Assembly: GCF_021916785.1 (NCBI RefSeq)
Contig: NZ_JAKCFC010000005.1
Coordinates: 248,001 to 312,000 of the forward strand
DNA: 64,000 bases
Direction of reading: 5' to 3'
From: Mycolicibacterium lacusdiani
GTDB taxonomy: Bacteria; Actinomycetota; Actinomycetes; Mycobacteriales; Mycobacteriaceae
Positions 41,536-50,269 of the stretch are shown here, in pieces (positions within the stretch are counted from its first letter, which is position 1; every line of letters starts with the position of its first letter). A program made the translations under genes and the position numbers. Under the pieces are notes generated by a model, which saw nothing but the letters and a program-made list of their open reading frames with translations, was not told the DNA's origin and ran no database searches.

Positions 41536-43109
41536 CCACCCCGGCCGCATGCGGCGGGGCCGGCTTCTGGCAGCAGCGGGCCGACGTCGTCGTCGTGGGC
41601 ACCGGCGTCGCGGGGCTCGCCGCCGCGCTCTCCGCGCATCGGCGTGGCGCCCGGGTGGTCGTGCTCGGCAAGGCGGGCGACACCGCGACGTTCTACGCCC
41701 AGGGCGGCATCGCCGTGGTGGTGCCGCGCACCGACGACTCGGTCGAGGCCCACGTGGCCGACACCCTGGCCGCGGGCGGCGGTCTCTGCGATCCCGCAGC
41801 GGTCACCTCGATCGTGGCCGACGGTTACGCCGCCGTGGCCGACTTGGTCTCCGGCGGTGCCAGATTCGACGAGGACGGGCGCGGAGGCTGGGCGCTGACC
41901 CGCGAGGGCGGTCACTCCCGCCGGCGGATCGTGCACGCGGGTGGTGACGCCACCGGAGCCGAGGTGCAACGCGCGCTGGACCGCGCCTCGGCGATGCTCG
42001 ACGTCCGTCGGAACCACGTGGCGCAGCAGGTCCTGCATCGCGACGGCGCGGTGACCGGCGTGCTGGTCCACAACGGCGACGGCCCCGGCGTGATCCACGC
42101 ACCGTCGGTGATCCTCGCGACCGGGGGGCTCGGCCACCTGTATCCCGCGACGACCAACCCAGACGGCTCGACCGGTGACGGTCTGGCCCTTGCCCTATGG
42201 GCTGGGGTGGCCGTCAGCGACCTCGAATTCGTGCAGTTCCACCCCACGATGTTGTTCGACGGTTCCGCCTCCGGGCGGCGCCCGCTGATCACCGAAGCCC
42301 TGCGCGGCGAGGGTGCGGTGCTGGTCGACTCCAGGGGTGCGCGCGTCACCGCCGGCGTGCATCCCATGGGCGACCTCGCGCCTCGCGACGTGGTGGCCGC
42401 GGCCATCGACACCCGATTGCGCGCCACCGGCGACCCGTGCGTGTACCTCGACGCCCGAGCGGTCACCGACGTCGCGACGCGCTTTCCGACGGTCACCGCC
42501 GCGTGCCTCGCCATGGGCGTCGACCCCAGCCGTCAGCTCATCCCCGTGGTTCCCGGCGCGCACTACAGCTGCGGTGGCGTCGTCACCGACGTCACCGGGG
42601 CCACCGAGATGGCGGGTCTCTATGCCGCGGGCGAGGTGGCGCGCACCGGGATGCACGGCGCCAACCGGCTGGCGTCCAACAGCCTGCTCGAAGGGCTCGT
42701 CGTTGGCGGCCGGGCGGGCCGCGCGGCAGCGGCACACGCCGCCGAGGCGGGCGCGGTGCGTGCCCAGCCGGACCTGGGCGAGCGTCGAATTACGTTGCCA
42801 CGCAGGGACTTGCAGGCGGCCATGGGGAGACATGCCTCGGTGATCCGCGATGCGGCCGGACTGCACGCGTTGACCGAGGCGCTGCGGACGGCGTCGCCGG
42901 CGCCGATGCGCGGCCGCGCCGCGTTCGAGGACGCCGCGCTCACCGCGACCGCGCAGGCGGTCACCGCCACGGCGTTGGAGCGCACCGAGTCGCGGGGATG
43001 CCACCACCGATCCGATCACCCGGACGCCGACCCGGCCAAGGGCTTGAGCAGCACCGTGCGTCTGCGAGGCGGGCGCGTGACGGTCGACCAACCCGAAGGG
43101 GTGTGCTGA
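41532..43109 (+). CDS. nadB: L-aspartate oxidase
   Basis: This 525-residue flavoenzyme oxidises aspartate to iminoaspartate for NadA. The FAD-binding motif GTGVAGLAAAL lies near residues 21-31, FYAQGGIAVVV near 57, and the covalent-type active region is replaced by the soluble LEFVQFHPTMLFDG and HYSCGGVVTD segments typical of NadB. The ending TVRLRGGRVTVDQPEGVC is a short tail. ATG 41532 is coupled to the nadA stop, and the stop shares one base with the nadC ATG. NadA and NadB are thought to pass the unstable iminoaspartate directly. Confidence 0.94.
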   Translation: MTTPAACGGAGFWQQRADVVVVGTGVAGLAAALSAHRRGARVVVLGKAGDTATFYAQGGIAVVVPRTDDSVEAHVADTLAAGGGLCDPAAVTSIVADGYAAVADLVSGGARFDEDGRGGWALTREGGHSRRRIVHAGGDATGAEVQRALDRASAMLDVRRNHVAQQVLHRDGAVTGVLVHNGDGPGVIHAPSVILATGGLGHLYPATTNPDGSTGDGLALALWAGVAVSDLEFVQFHPTMLFDGSASGRRPLITEALRGEGAVLVDSRGARVTAGVHPMGDLAPRDVVAAAIDTRLRATGDPCVYLDARAVTDVATRFPTVTAACLAMGVDPSRQLIPVVPGAHYSCGGVVTDVTGATEMAGLYAAGEVARTGMHGANRLASNSLLEGLVVGGRAGRAAAAHAAEAGAVRAQPDLGERRITLPRRDLQAAMGRHASVIRDAAGLHALTEALRTASPAPMRGRAAFEDAALTATAQAVTATALERTESRGCHHRSDHPDADPAKGLSSTVRLRGGRVTVDQPEGVC

Positions 43110-43966
43110 TGCGACTCACCGATGACGAATGCGTCGAGGCCCGAGAGGTCATCCGGCGCGCCCTGTCCGAGGACCTGCGCTACGGCCCAGACGTGACGAC
43201 CGAGGCCACCGTGCCCTCGGACGCGACGACCGTCGCGGCCATGGTGTCCCGTGAACCCGGCGTGGCCGCCGGCGTGGACCTGGCCCTGATGGTGCTCGAC
43301 GACGTGCTCGGCAGCGGTGGCTACCGCGTCGTCGACCGCGTCGAGGACGGCACCCGCCTCGAGGCGGGCGCCTCGCTGCTGACCGTCGAGGCGGCCACCC
43401 GCGGGTTGCTCACCGCCGAACGCACGACCCTGAACCTGGTGTCTCATCTGAGCGGCATCGCCACCGCCACGGCGCTCTGGGTCGAGGCCGTCGAGGGCAC
43501 CGGCGCGGCGATCCGGGACACCCGCAAGACCCTGCCAGGGCTGCGGATGCTGCAGAAGTACGCCGTGCGGGTCGGTGGTGGCGTCAACCACCGGATGGGC
43601 CTTGGCGACGCCGCGCTGATCAAGGACAACCACGTCGCCGCGGCCGGGGGAGTGCTGCAGGCCCTCAAGGCCGTTCGCACCGCTGCCCCGGACCTGCCCT
43701 GCGAGGTCGAGGTCGACTCACTCGAGCAGCTCGACGAGATCCTCTCGGAGAACGTCGAACTGGTATTGCTCGACAACTTCCCCGTGTGGCAGACGCAGAT
43801 CGCCGTACAGCGCAAGAACAATCGCTCGCCGGCAACCAAGCTGGAGTCCTCCGGCGGGCTGTCCCTCGAATCGGCTGCTGCCTACGCCAGTACCGGTGTG
43901 GACTACCTCGCCGTCGGTGCCCTGACGCACTCCGTCCGGGTGCTGGACATCGGCCTCGACGTCTAG
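43109..43966 (+). CDS. nadC: Nicotinate-nucleotide pyrophosphorylase (carboxylating)
   Basis: This 285-residue enzyme converts quinolinate and PRPP to nicotinate mononucleotide with loss of CO2. Diagnostic segments are ALSEDLRYGPDVTTEATV, AERTTLNLVSHLSGIAT, RDTRKTLPGLRMLQKYAV, the HRMGLGDAALIKDNH loop, and EVEVDSLEQLDE. All binding residues look intact. ATG 43109 overlaps the nadB stop by one base, completing the nadABC unit. The gene ends three bases before the convergent glycine-rich gene. Confidence 0.95.
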   Translation: MRLTDDECVEAREVIRRALSEDLRYGPDVTTEATVPSDATTVAAMVSREPGVAAGVDLALMVLDDVLGSGGYRVVDRVEDGTRLEAGASLLTVEAATRGLLTAERTTLNLVSHLSGIATATALWVEAVEGTGAAIRDTRKTLPGLRMLQKYAVRVGGGVNHRMGLGDAALIKDNHVAAAGGVLQALKAVRTAAPDLPCEVEVDSLEQLDEILSENVELVLLDNFPVWQTQIAVQRKNNRSPATKLESSGGLSLESAAAYASTGVDYLAVGALTHSVRVLDIGLDV

Positions 43967-43969
43967 GGG

Positions 43970-45211
43970 TCAGTCCTCGCCTGCACCCGCGTCGGACGAG
44001 TTCGACGTGCTGCCGTCGGTGTCCTTGGCGGTGTCCTTGGCCGTCGTCGACGTGGTGTTGGTGGTCGCACCGTCGCCGCCGTCGCGACCCGGCGCGCCGG
44101 ACACCGTGCCGCCGCTGCCACCGAGTCCGCCCGAGCCACCGCGCGTGTCGCCGACGCCGGTCGCCGACCCGCCGGTGCCGCCGTCTCCGCCGTTGCCCAC
44201 GGTCGTAGCCGCGCCGCCGTCTCCGCCCCGTCCGCCGATGGCCGACGACCGCGGGCTCTCGGCGATGCCTCCGGTGCCACCGTCTCCGCCGTCGCCGGAC
44301 AGGAGTCCGCCGGTTCCTCCTGCGCCGCCCTGACCGCCTGTGGCGACACCGTCGGCCGTGTAGGCAACGCCGCCGTCACCCCCTCGGCCGCCGGTGCCGA
44401 CCAGCATCCCGCCATTGCCCCCGCGGCCGCCGTTGCCTGCGGTGGCGGTGCCGAATCCGGTGATGCTGAACGATCCGGTACCACCTTTGCCGCCGTTGCC
44501 GAAGAGCCCGGCGTTGCCGCCGGTGCCGCCGTAGCCGCCGCGTACCCCGTAGCCGCCGTCGCCACCGTTGCCGAACAGGAGGCCACCGTTGCCGCCGTTC
44601 TGGCCGGCGAATCCGTGGCCGCCGTTGCCGATGAGCAGACCGGCGTTCTGGCCGGGGCCGCCGTCACTGATGAAGACCTTGACCATCGACCCGATGAACG
44701 TCCCGAGATCCGGTGGCGGGGTACCGGGCAGTGAGGGCGCGACGGCGGCGAAGGCCGCCCCGGACCCGGCCGCGACGGACGACCGGCCGCGGTCCGCGGG
44801 GTCGTCGTTCCCGACATTCGCCGCGGTCGTGCGCTGAGTCGGTGTCGCGGTGATGGCGGAGTGGCCTGCCGAGGTGGCGTCGCCGCCGATGCTCGCGCCG
44901 TTCGTCGTCGTGGCAGTGGCCACCGGACTGCTGACGCCCGATGCGACGGACTCCGTGGCCACGGCGCCCCTCGATGCCGGCTCGCCGCCGAGCAGGATGG
45001 CCGCGAGTAGGGGAGTGGGGGTGGAGGCGGCTGCCAGCGCCGGCGCGTAGGCCTGGTGCTGTAGGGCGGTCGACGGCACCTGGGACGTTATGGGTTGCGA
45101 ACCGCGATCGCTGCCGGTCGGCACGGCACCAGCGGCGACGGCGATGACGCCGACGGCGATGGCTGCAGTGACCATGGTCGGTCGGCTGACGTTGCTGCTC
45201 GAAGATGGCAT
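43970..45211 (-). CDS. Glycine-rich PGRS-like protein without PE domain
   Basis: This 413-residue protein consists of an N-terminal hydrophobic segment (VTAAIAVGVIAVAAGAVP, residues about 14-31) that may be a signal peptide or anchor, an Ala/Thr/Ser-rich linker to about residue 150, and then about 220 residues dominated by GG-x-GG / NGG repeats (GNGGDGGYGVRGG and similar), ending in an Asp/Ser/Thr-rich tail. The repeats resemble those of mycobacterial PE-PGRS proteins, but there is no PE domain (no Pro-Glu N terminus, no YxxxD/E helix), so ESX secretion in the usual way is not supported. Function is unknown; surface exposure is plausible. Confidence 0.75.
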   Translation of the reverse strand: MPSSSSNVSRPTMVTAAIAVGVIAVAAGAVPTGSDRGSQPITSQVPSTALQHQAYAPALAAASTPTPLLAAILLGGEPASRGAVATESVASGVSSPVATATTTNGASIGGDATSAGHSAITATPTQRTTAANVGNDDPADRGRSSVAAGSGAAFAAVAPSLPGTPPPDLGTFIGSMVKVFISDGGPGQNAGLLIGNGGHGFAGQNGGNGGLLFGNGGDGGYGVRGGYGGTGGNAGLFGNGGKGGTGSFSITGFGTATAGNGGRGGNGGMLVGTGGRGGDGGVAYTADGVATGGQGGAGGTGGLLSGDGGDGGTGGIAESPRSSAIGGRGGDGGAATTVGNGGDGGTGGSATGVGDTRGGSGGLGGSGGTVSGAPGRDGGDGATTNTTSTTAKDTAKDTDGSTSNSSDAGAGED

Positions 45212-45435
45212 CCCGAGGTCTCCCCTGTGAGTCGATGGTGGCGCTGAGCGCCCTGGTCGTTACCCACGAACGACACCTGGTAAACGCTCGTTCACGCTAG
45301 CAGCAGATATTAGCCAACATCTACCCAGCCGTCATTTCTTCGTGGTGAGGTTACCTGCGGCACTGCCGCGCTGCTTTACCACGGCGTCGATTCGCTGACG
45401 GAAACGGCGGCTGCGACCAGCGGGGCAGGAAGTGG

Positions 45436-46071
45436 TCAGGCCGTGGCGCCGCGCCGCACCAGGGACAGCACCACCGCTGCGGTGGCGAACAATCCCGAGA
45501 ACGTGCGGTTGACGATCTTCTGCTGACGAGGCGTGTTGAGCCAAAGCAGCAGTCGCGCCGACAGGCTGGTGTAGAGGCCCATGACGACCAGGTCGACGAC
45601 GACCATGGTGGCGCCGATCGCGAGGTACTGCGGAAGCAGTGGGGCCGTCGGCACCACGAACTGCGGCGTGACGGCGAGGAAGAACACCAGGCCCTTCGGG
45701 TTGGTGGCGTTGACGAGGAACCCGCGCAACACCAGCGCGCGCCGCCCTCCGACGGCGGACGTCCCCACCTGCTCCTGAAGGTCCGTGGTGGCCGAGCGCC
45801 ACTGCCGCACGGCGAGGTAGAGGAGGTAGGCGACGCCGAGCCACTTCACGACGTTGAACGCGACGATCGAGTTGGTGACCAGGGCGCCCAGCCCGATCGC
45901 CACCAGCGTGAGTTGCAGCATGAGGCCGATCTCGAGCCCGAGGATGCTCCAATAGCCGCGGCGGACGCCATGGCTCAGGCCCGTCGCCATCGATTGGATC
46001 GCACCCGCCCCCGGGGACACCGCTATGAGGATCGCCGCACCGAAGAACGCCAGCCACGCCTGGAACGCCAT
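45436..46071 (-). CDS. LysE/RhtB-family amino-acid exporter
   Basis: This 211-residue membrane protein has about six hydrophobic segments and the family opening WLAFFGAAILIAVSPGAGAIQSMATGLSHGVRRGYWSI, in which SPGAG corresponds to the conserved SPGP motif. A second mark is VKWLGVAYLLYLAVRQWRS near residue 75. LysE/RhtB proteins export amino acids such as lysine, threonine or homoserine; the substrate here is unknown. ATG 46071 is used. A 224-base gap separates it from the PGRS-like gene downstream on the same strand, so they are probably separate transcripts. Confidence 0.88.
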   Translation of the reverse strand: MAFQAWLAFFGAAILIAVSPGAGAIQSMATGLSHGVRRGYWSILGLEIGLMLQLTLVAIGLGALVTNSIVAFNVVKWLGVAYLLYLAVRQWRSATTDLQEQVGTSAVGGRRALVLRGFLVNATNPKGLVFFLAVTPQFVVPTAPLLPQYLAIGATMVVVDLVVMGLYTSLSARLLLWLNTPRQQKIVNRTFSGLFATAAVVLSLVRRGATA

Positions 46072-46125
46072 GCCCGAAGTGTGGCAGGCGCCCGGGGTCG
46101 GCTCAACCGGGTTTCCTGGCGCTAT

Positions 46126-46512
46126 TCAGGAGGCGACGTCGGCGACGAACACTGCGACGTTGCGCGCCTGCTTTCGCGCCATGCCGGGCAGCGCGACCAC
46201 ACCGTCGCCGTTGGGTTCGATGCGTGGATTGACCAGGTGAACGGTCTCACGGGACATGCGGAGGTCCGCCTCGTTGGCGGCGAGGACGTTCTTGACCCAG
46301 TCGGTCTTGCCGTGCCCCAGCACGATGGCCACCTGGTCGCCCTTGCGGTAGGCCGTGACGATCGTCTCGTAGGTGCGGCCGGAGGTCCGGCCGCGGTGCT
46401 CGATCTTGGCCAGTCCCGGCACGCGCCCGGCGAGGGGCTTGATCACCGGGTTGAAGTACTTGATCTGGATGCGGTCGAGCCAGGGCGGGAACATCCTGGG
46501 CAGGTCGGACAT
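46126..46512 (-). CDS. Deazaflavin-dependent nitroreductase-family protein
   Basis: This 128-residue protein has the split-barrel fold marks of the F420-dependent Ddn family: VPGLAKIEHRGRTSGRTYETIV, then VAIVLGHGKTDWVKNVLAANE and VHLVNPRIEP. The family uses cofactor F420H2 and includes the activator of the drug pretomanid, although most members have unknown natural substrates. The start at ATG 46512 (MSDLPRMFPPWLDRIQIKYF) leaves 44 bases to the divergent hisD start. A nitroreductase gene beside hisD is also found in M. tuberculosis (Rv1598c). Confidence 0.85.
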   Translation of the reverse strand: MSDLPRMFPPWLDRIQIKYFNPVIKPLAGRVPGLAKIEHRGRTSGRTYETIVTAYRKGDQVAIVLGHGKTDWVKNVLAANEADLRMSRETVHLVNPRIEPNGDGVVALPGMARKQARNVAVFVADVAS

Positions 46513-46543
46513 GGCGGCTCCAATACGATTTGTACTGCTCTGG

Positions 46544-46549
46544 GACAAT
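46544..46549 (+). promoter_or_regulatory. -10 box for probably leaderless hisD
   Basis: GACAAT ends seven bases before the hisD GTG at 46557. Only 44 bases separate this start from the divergent gene and no Shine-Dalgarno is visible, so transcription likely begins at the start codon itself, a common mycobacterial arrangement. Confidence 0.45.
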
Positions 46550-46556
46550 AGTCAAC

Positions 46557-47903
46557 GTGAGTGCTCCATCGCCGAAGTTGGCCCGCATCGACCTGCGTGG
46601 CGAGCGGCTGTCCGTCGCCCATCTGCGCGCCGCGTTGCCGCGCGGTGGGGTCGACGTCGACGCCGTGGTGCCGGTCGTCCGGCCGATCATCGATGCCATC
46701 GTGGAACGCGGCGCCGAGGCCGCACTCGAGTACGGCGAACGCTTCGACGGCCTGCGGCCCGGGGCCGTCCGCGTGCCCGTCGAGAGTCTCGCCGCCGCGC
46801 TGCGGAGCCTCGACCCGGAGATCCGCGAGGCCCTGGAGGTCTCGATCGACCGGGCCCGCACCGTGCACGCCGATCAGCGGCGCACGGACACCACCACCAC
46901 GCTCGCTCCCGGGGCGACGGTCACCGAGCGGTGGCTGCCGGTCGAGCGAGTGGGTCTGTACGTGCCGGGCGGCAACGCCGTCTATCCGTCGAGCGTGGTC
47001 ATGAACGTCGTACCCGCGCAGATCGCGGGGGTCGACTCGCTGGTCATCGCGAGCCCGCCGCAGACCGACCCATCGGGCCCCTTCCATGGACTGCCGCATC
47101 CGACGATCCTCGCCGCGGCAGCGCTGCTCGGCGTCGAGGAGGTATGGGCGGTCGGCGGAGCGCAAGCCGTGGCGCTGATGGCCTACGGGGGCACCGACAC
47201 CGACGGCGCCGACCTCGCACCGGTGGACATGATCACCGGTCCGGGCAACATCTACGTCACCGCGGCCAAGCGGATCTGCCGGTCCCAGGTGGGGATCGAC
47301 TCCGAGGCCGGCCCGACGGAGATCGCGATCCTCGCCGATCACTCCGCGGACCCGGTCCACGTGGCCGCCGATCTGATCAGTCAGGCCGAACACGACGAGA
47401 TGGCCGCCTCGGTGCTCGTGACCACCAGCGCCGAGCTGGCCGACGCCACCGACGTCGAACTCGCCGCGCAGGTGGAGACCACGGTGCACCGCGAGCGGGT
47501 CACGGCGGCGCTGAGCGGCAAGCAGTCGGCCATCGTGCTCGTCGACGACCTCGATGCAGGCCTGCGGGTCGTCAACGCCTACGCCGCGGAGCACCTCGAG
47601 ATCCAGACGGTCGACGCCTCCGCCGTGGCGGGCAGGGTCCGTTGTGCCGGAGCGATCTTCGTCGGGGCGTGGTCGCCTGTCAGCCTGGGCGACTACTGCG
47701 CCGGGTCGAACCACGTGCTGCCCACCGCCGGCTGCGCGCGGCACTCGAGCGGTTTGTCGGTGCAGACGTTCCTGCGCGGCATCCACGTCGTGGACTACAG
47801 CGAGGCTGCTCTCAAGGACGTGGCCGGCTACGTCGTCACGCTCGCGAATGCGGAGAATCTGCCCGCACACGGCGAGGCCGTCCGGCGGAGGTTCTCCAAG
47901 TGA
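46557..47903 (+). CDS. hisD: Histidinol dehydrogenase
   Basis: This 448-residue zinc enzyme oxidises histidinol to histidine in two NAD-dependent steps. Recognisable regions are ERVGLYVPGGNAVYPSSVVM, DMITGPGNIYVTAAKR, the catalytic SQAEHDEMAASVLVT and AGSNHVLPTAGCARHSSGLS. Length is normal. The start is GTG at 46557 with no evident ribosome site. It is the first gene of an eight-gene coupled histidine operon; the stop overlaps hisC by four bases. Confidence 0.96.
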   Translation: MSAPSPKLARIDLRGERLSVAHLRAALPRGGVDVDAVVPVVRPIIDAIVERGAEAALEYGERFDGLRPGAVRVPVESLAAALRSLDPEIREALEVSIDRARTVHADQRRTDTTTTLAPGATVTERWLPVERVGLYVPGGNAVYPSSVVMNVVPAQIAGVDSLVIASPPQTDPSGPFHGLPHPTILAAAALLGVEEVWAVGGAQAVALMAYGGTDTDGADLAPVDMITGPGNIYVTAAKRICRSQVGIDSEAGPTEIAILADHSADPVHVAADLISQAEHDEMAASVLVTTSAELADATDVELAAQVETTVHRERVTAALSGKQSAIVLVDDLDAGLRVVNAYAAEHLEIQTVDASAVAGRVRCAGAIFVGAWSPVSLGDYCAGSNHVLPTAGCARHSSGLSVQTFLRGIHVVDYSEAALKDVAGYVVTLANAENLPAHGEAVRRRFSK

Positions 47904-49030
47904 CGAAGAGGATCACCCTCGACGACCTGCCGCTGCGCGAAAACCTGCGGGGCAAGTCGCCCTACGGCGCCCCGCAGTTGTCAGTGCCGGTGCGGCTGAA
48001 CACGAACGAGAACCCGCATCCACCCACCCAGGCCCTCGTCGACGACGTGGCGGCATCGGTGCGCGACGCGGCCGCGGAGTTGCACCGGTACCCCGACCGG
48101 GATGCGGTGCTGCTGCGCACCGACCTCGCGGCGTACCTCAGCGGTCAGATCGGCGTGCCGGTCACGGTCGAGAACGTCTGGGCCGCAAACGGTTCCAACG
48201 AGATCCTGCAGCAGTTGCTGCAGGCCTTCGGTGGGCCGGGCCGCAGCGCCATCGGCTTCGTCCCGTCGTACTCGATGCACCCCATCATCTCCGACGGGAC
48301 GCAGACCGACTGGGTCGAGGCCAGCCGGGCCGACGACTTCGGGCTCGACGTCGAGGTCGCCGTGGCGGCCGTTCGCGACCACCGGCCCGACGTCGTGTTC
48401 GTCGCGAGCCCGAACAACCCGTCGGGGCAGAGCATCCCGCTCGACGATCTGCGCCGACTGCTCGAGGCGGCACCGGGAGTCGTGATCGTCGACGAGGCCT
48501 ACGGCGAGTTCTCGTCACAGCCGAGCTCGGCGCACCTGCTGGCGGACTTCCCGGCGAAGCTCGTCGTCACGCGCACCATGAGCAAGGCCTTCGCCTTCGC
48601 CGGGGGGCGGCTGGGCTACCTGTTGGCCGACCCGGCAGTCATCGACGCGCTGCTGCTCGTCCGGCTGCCCTACCACCTGTCGGCGGTGACGCAGGTCGCC
48701 GCGCGTGCCGCCCTGCGCCACGCCGACGACACGCTCGGCAGCGTGGCGACGCTCATCGCCGAACGCGACCGCGTATCGGATGCTTTGCGCGACATGGGTT
48801 TTCGCGTCATCCCCAGCGATGCGAACTTCGTCCTGTTCGGCGAGTTCGCCGACGCACCCGACGCGTGGCAGCACTACCTGGACGCCGGCGTACTGATCCG
48901 CGACGTGGGAATCCCCGGTTACCTGCGCGCCACCACCGGCCTGGTCGACGAGAACGACGTCCTGCTCGACGTCAGCGCGCGCCTGGCCGACACGGAACTC
49001 ACCACCAGCAGCCCCATAGGAGCCTCATGA
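47900..49030 (+). CDS. hisC: Histidinol-phosphate aminotransferase
   Basis: This 376-residue class II PLP aminotransferase converts imidazole-acetol phosphate to histidinol phosphate. The opening LRGKSPYGAPQLSVPVRLNT is typical, as are FVASPNNPSGQSIP, VIVDEAYGEFS and the PLP lysine in RTMSKAFAFAGGRLGYL. GTG 47900 is inside the hisD stop overlap, and the ATG of hisB overlaps its end. Other aromatic aminotransferase activity cannot be excluded, but the operon position supports HisC. Confidence 0.95.
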   Translation: MTKRITLDDLPLRENLRGKSPYGAPQLSVPVRLNTNENPHPPTQALVDDVAASVRDAAAELHRYPDRDAVLLRTDLAAYLSGQIGVPVTVENVWAANGSNEILQQLLQAFGGPGRSAIGFVPSYSMHPIISDGTQTDWVEASRADDFGLDVEVAVAAVRDHRPDVVFVASPNNPSGQSIPLDDLRRLLEAAPGVVIVDEAYGEFSSQPSSAHLLADFPAKLVVTRTMSKAFAFAGGRLGYLLADPAVIDALLLVRLPYHLSAVTQVAARAALRHADDTLGSVATLIAERDRVSDALRDMGFRVIPSDANFVLFGEFADAPDAWQHYLDAGVLIRDVGIPGYLRATTGLVDENDVLLDVSARLADTELTTSSPIGAS

Positions 49031-49647
49031 CGAACCCGGCGAACCGCCGCGCGAGAGTCGAACGCAAGACCAAGGAATCGGACATCGTCGTCGAGATCGA
49101 CCTCGACGGCACCGGTCAGGTGGACATCAGCACCGGCGTGCCGTTCTTCGATCACATGCTGACGTCGCTGGGCAGCCACGCCAGCTTCGACCTCACCGTG
49201 CACGCCAAGGGCGACGTCGAGATCGAGGGGCACCACACGGTCGAGGACACCGCGATCGTCCTGGGCCAGGCGCTCGGCGAGGCGCTCGGCGACAAGAAGG
49301 GCATCCGCCGCTTCGGCGACGCGTTCATCCCGATGGACGAGACCCTGGCGCACGCCGCCGTCGACGTGTCGGGCCGGCCGTACTTCGTGCACACCGGCGA
49401 GCCGGAGTTCATGGTGCACTTCACGATTGCGGGATCCAGCGCGCCGTACCACACGGTCATCAACCGGCACGTCTTCGAATCGCTGGCCTACAACGCGCGG
49501 ATCGCCCTGCACGTGCGCACGCTGTACGGCCGCGACCCGCACCACATCACCGAGGCTGAGTTCAAGGCCGTTGCACGCGCGCTGCGTCAAGCCGTCGAGC
49601 CCGATCCTCGAGTGACGGGTGTGCCGTCCACGAAGGGCAGCCTGTGA
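49027..49647 (+). CDS. hisB: Imidazoleglycerol-phosphate dehydratase
   Basis: This 206-residue manganese enzyme dehydrates imidazole glycerol phosphate. The two metal-binding repeats are visible: EGHHTVEDTAIVLGQAL near residue 70 and DPHHITEAEFKAVARALRQA near residue 175, together with TGVPFFDHMLTSLGSHAS. It is monofunctional, without the histidinol phosphatase domain found in enterobacteria, so that step needs a separate enzyme (see impA). ATG 49027 overlaps the hisC stop. Confidence 0.96.
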   Translation: MTNPANRRARVERKTKESDIVVEIDLDGTGQVDISTGVPFFDHMLTSLGSHASFDLTVHAKGDVEIEGHHTVEDTAIVLGQALGEALGDKKGIRRFGDAFIPMDETLAHAAVDVSGRPYFVHTGEPEFMVHFTIAGSSAPYHTVINRHVFESLAYNARIALHVRTLYGRDPHHITEAEFKAVARALRQAVEPDPRVTGVPSTKGSL

Positions 49648-50264
49648 CGAAGAAGTCCGTGGTCGTCCTCGACTACGGTTCCGGCAACCTGCGATCTGCC
49701 CAGCGCGCGCTGGAACGCACCGGTGCCGAGGTCGAGGTCACGTCCGATCCGGACGCCGCGGCCGCGGCCGACGGCCTCGTGGTTCCCGGTGTCGGCGCCT
49801 ACGAGTCGTGCATGGTCGGTCTGCGGGCGGTCGGTGGCGACCAGATCGTCGCCGATCGGCTGAGCAAGGGACATGCCGTCCTGGGGATCTGCGTCGGCAT
49901 GCAGATCCTGTTCACCCGCGGGGTCGAGTTCGGCGTGGAGAGCGAAGGCTGCGCACAGTGGCCCGGCGCCGTCGTCCGGCTGGATGCTCCGGTCATCCCG
50001 CACATGGGGTGGAACGTCGTCGACGCGGCGCCGGGCAGTACGCTCTTCCGCGGTCTGGACGCCGACACGCGGTTCTACTTCGTGCACTCCTACGCCGCGC
50101 AGAAGTGGGAGGGCAGTGACGACGCACGCCTCACGTGGGCGAAGCATCACGTGCCGTTCCTGGCGGCCGTCGAGGACGGTGCCCTGTCCGCCACGCAGTT
50201 TCATCCGGAGAAGAGCGGCGACGCAGGTGCGACGCTGCTCACCAATTGGGTCGAGGGGCTCTGA
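49644..50264 (+). CDS. hisH: Imidazole glycerol phosphate synthase, glutaminase subunit
   Basis: This 206-residue class I glutamine amidotransferase supplies ammonia to HisF. The nucleophile cysteine is in LGICVGMQILF, the oxyanion strand is VPGVGAYESCM, and the His-Glu pair is in ATQFHPEKSGDAG. It starts with KKSVVVLDYGSGNLRSAQRAL. GTG 49644 overlaps the hisB stop by four bases. It works as a heterodimer with hisF, encoded two genes further on. Confidence 0.95.
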   Translation: MTKKSVVVLDYGSGNLRSAQRALERTGAEVEVTSDPDAAAAADGLVVPGVGAYESCMVGLRAVGGDQIVADRLSKGHAVLGICVGMQILFTRGVEFGVESEGCAQWPGAVVRLDAPVIPHMGWNVVDAAPGSTLFRGLDADTRFYFVHSYAAQKWEGSDDARLTWAKHHVPFLAAVEDGALSATQFHPEKSGDAGATLLTNWVEGL

Positions 50265-50269
50265 CGACA

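Noticed and set aside
43970..45211. Annotation of the glycine-rich protein as PE-PGRS
   Set aside because: The N terminus lacks the PE motif and the roughly 90-residue PE helical domain, so only 'PGRS-like' is justified.
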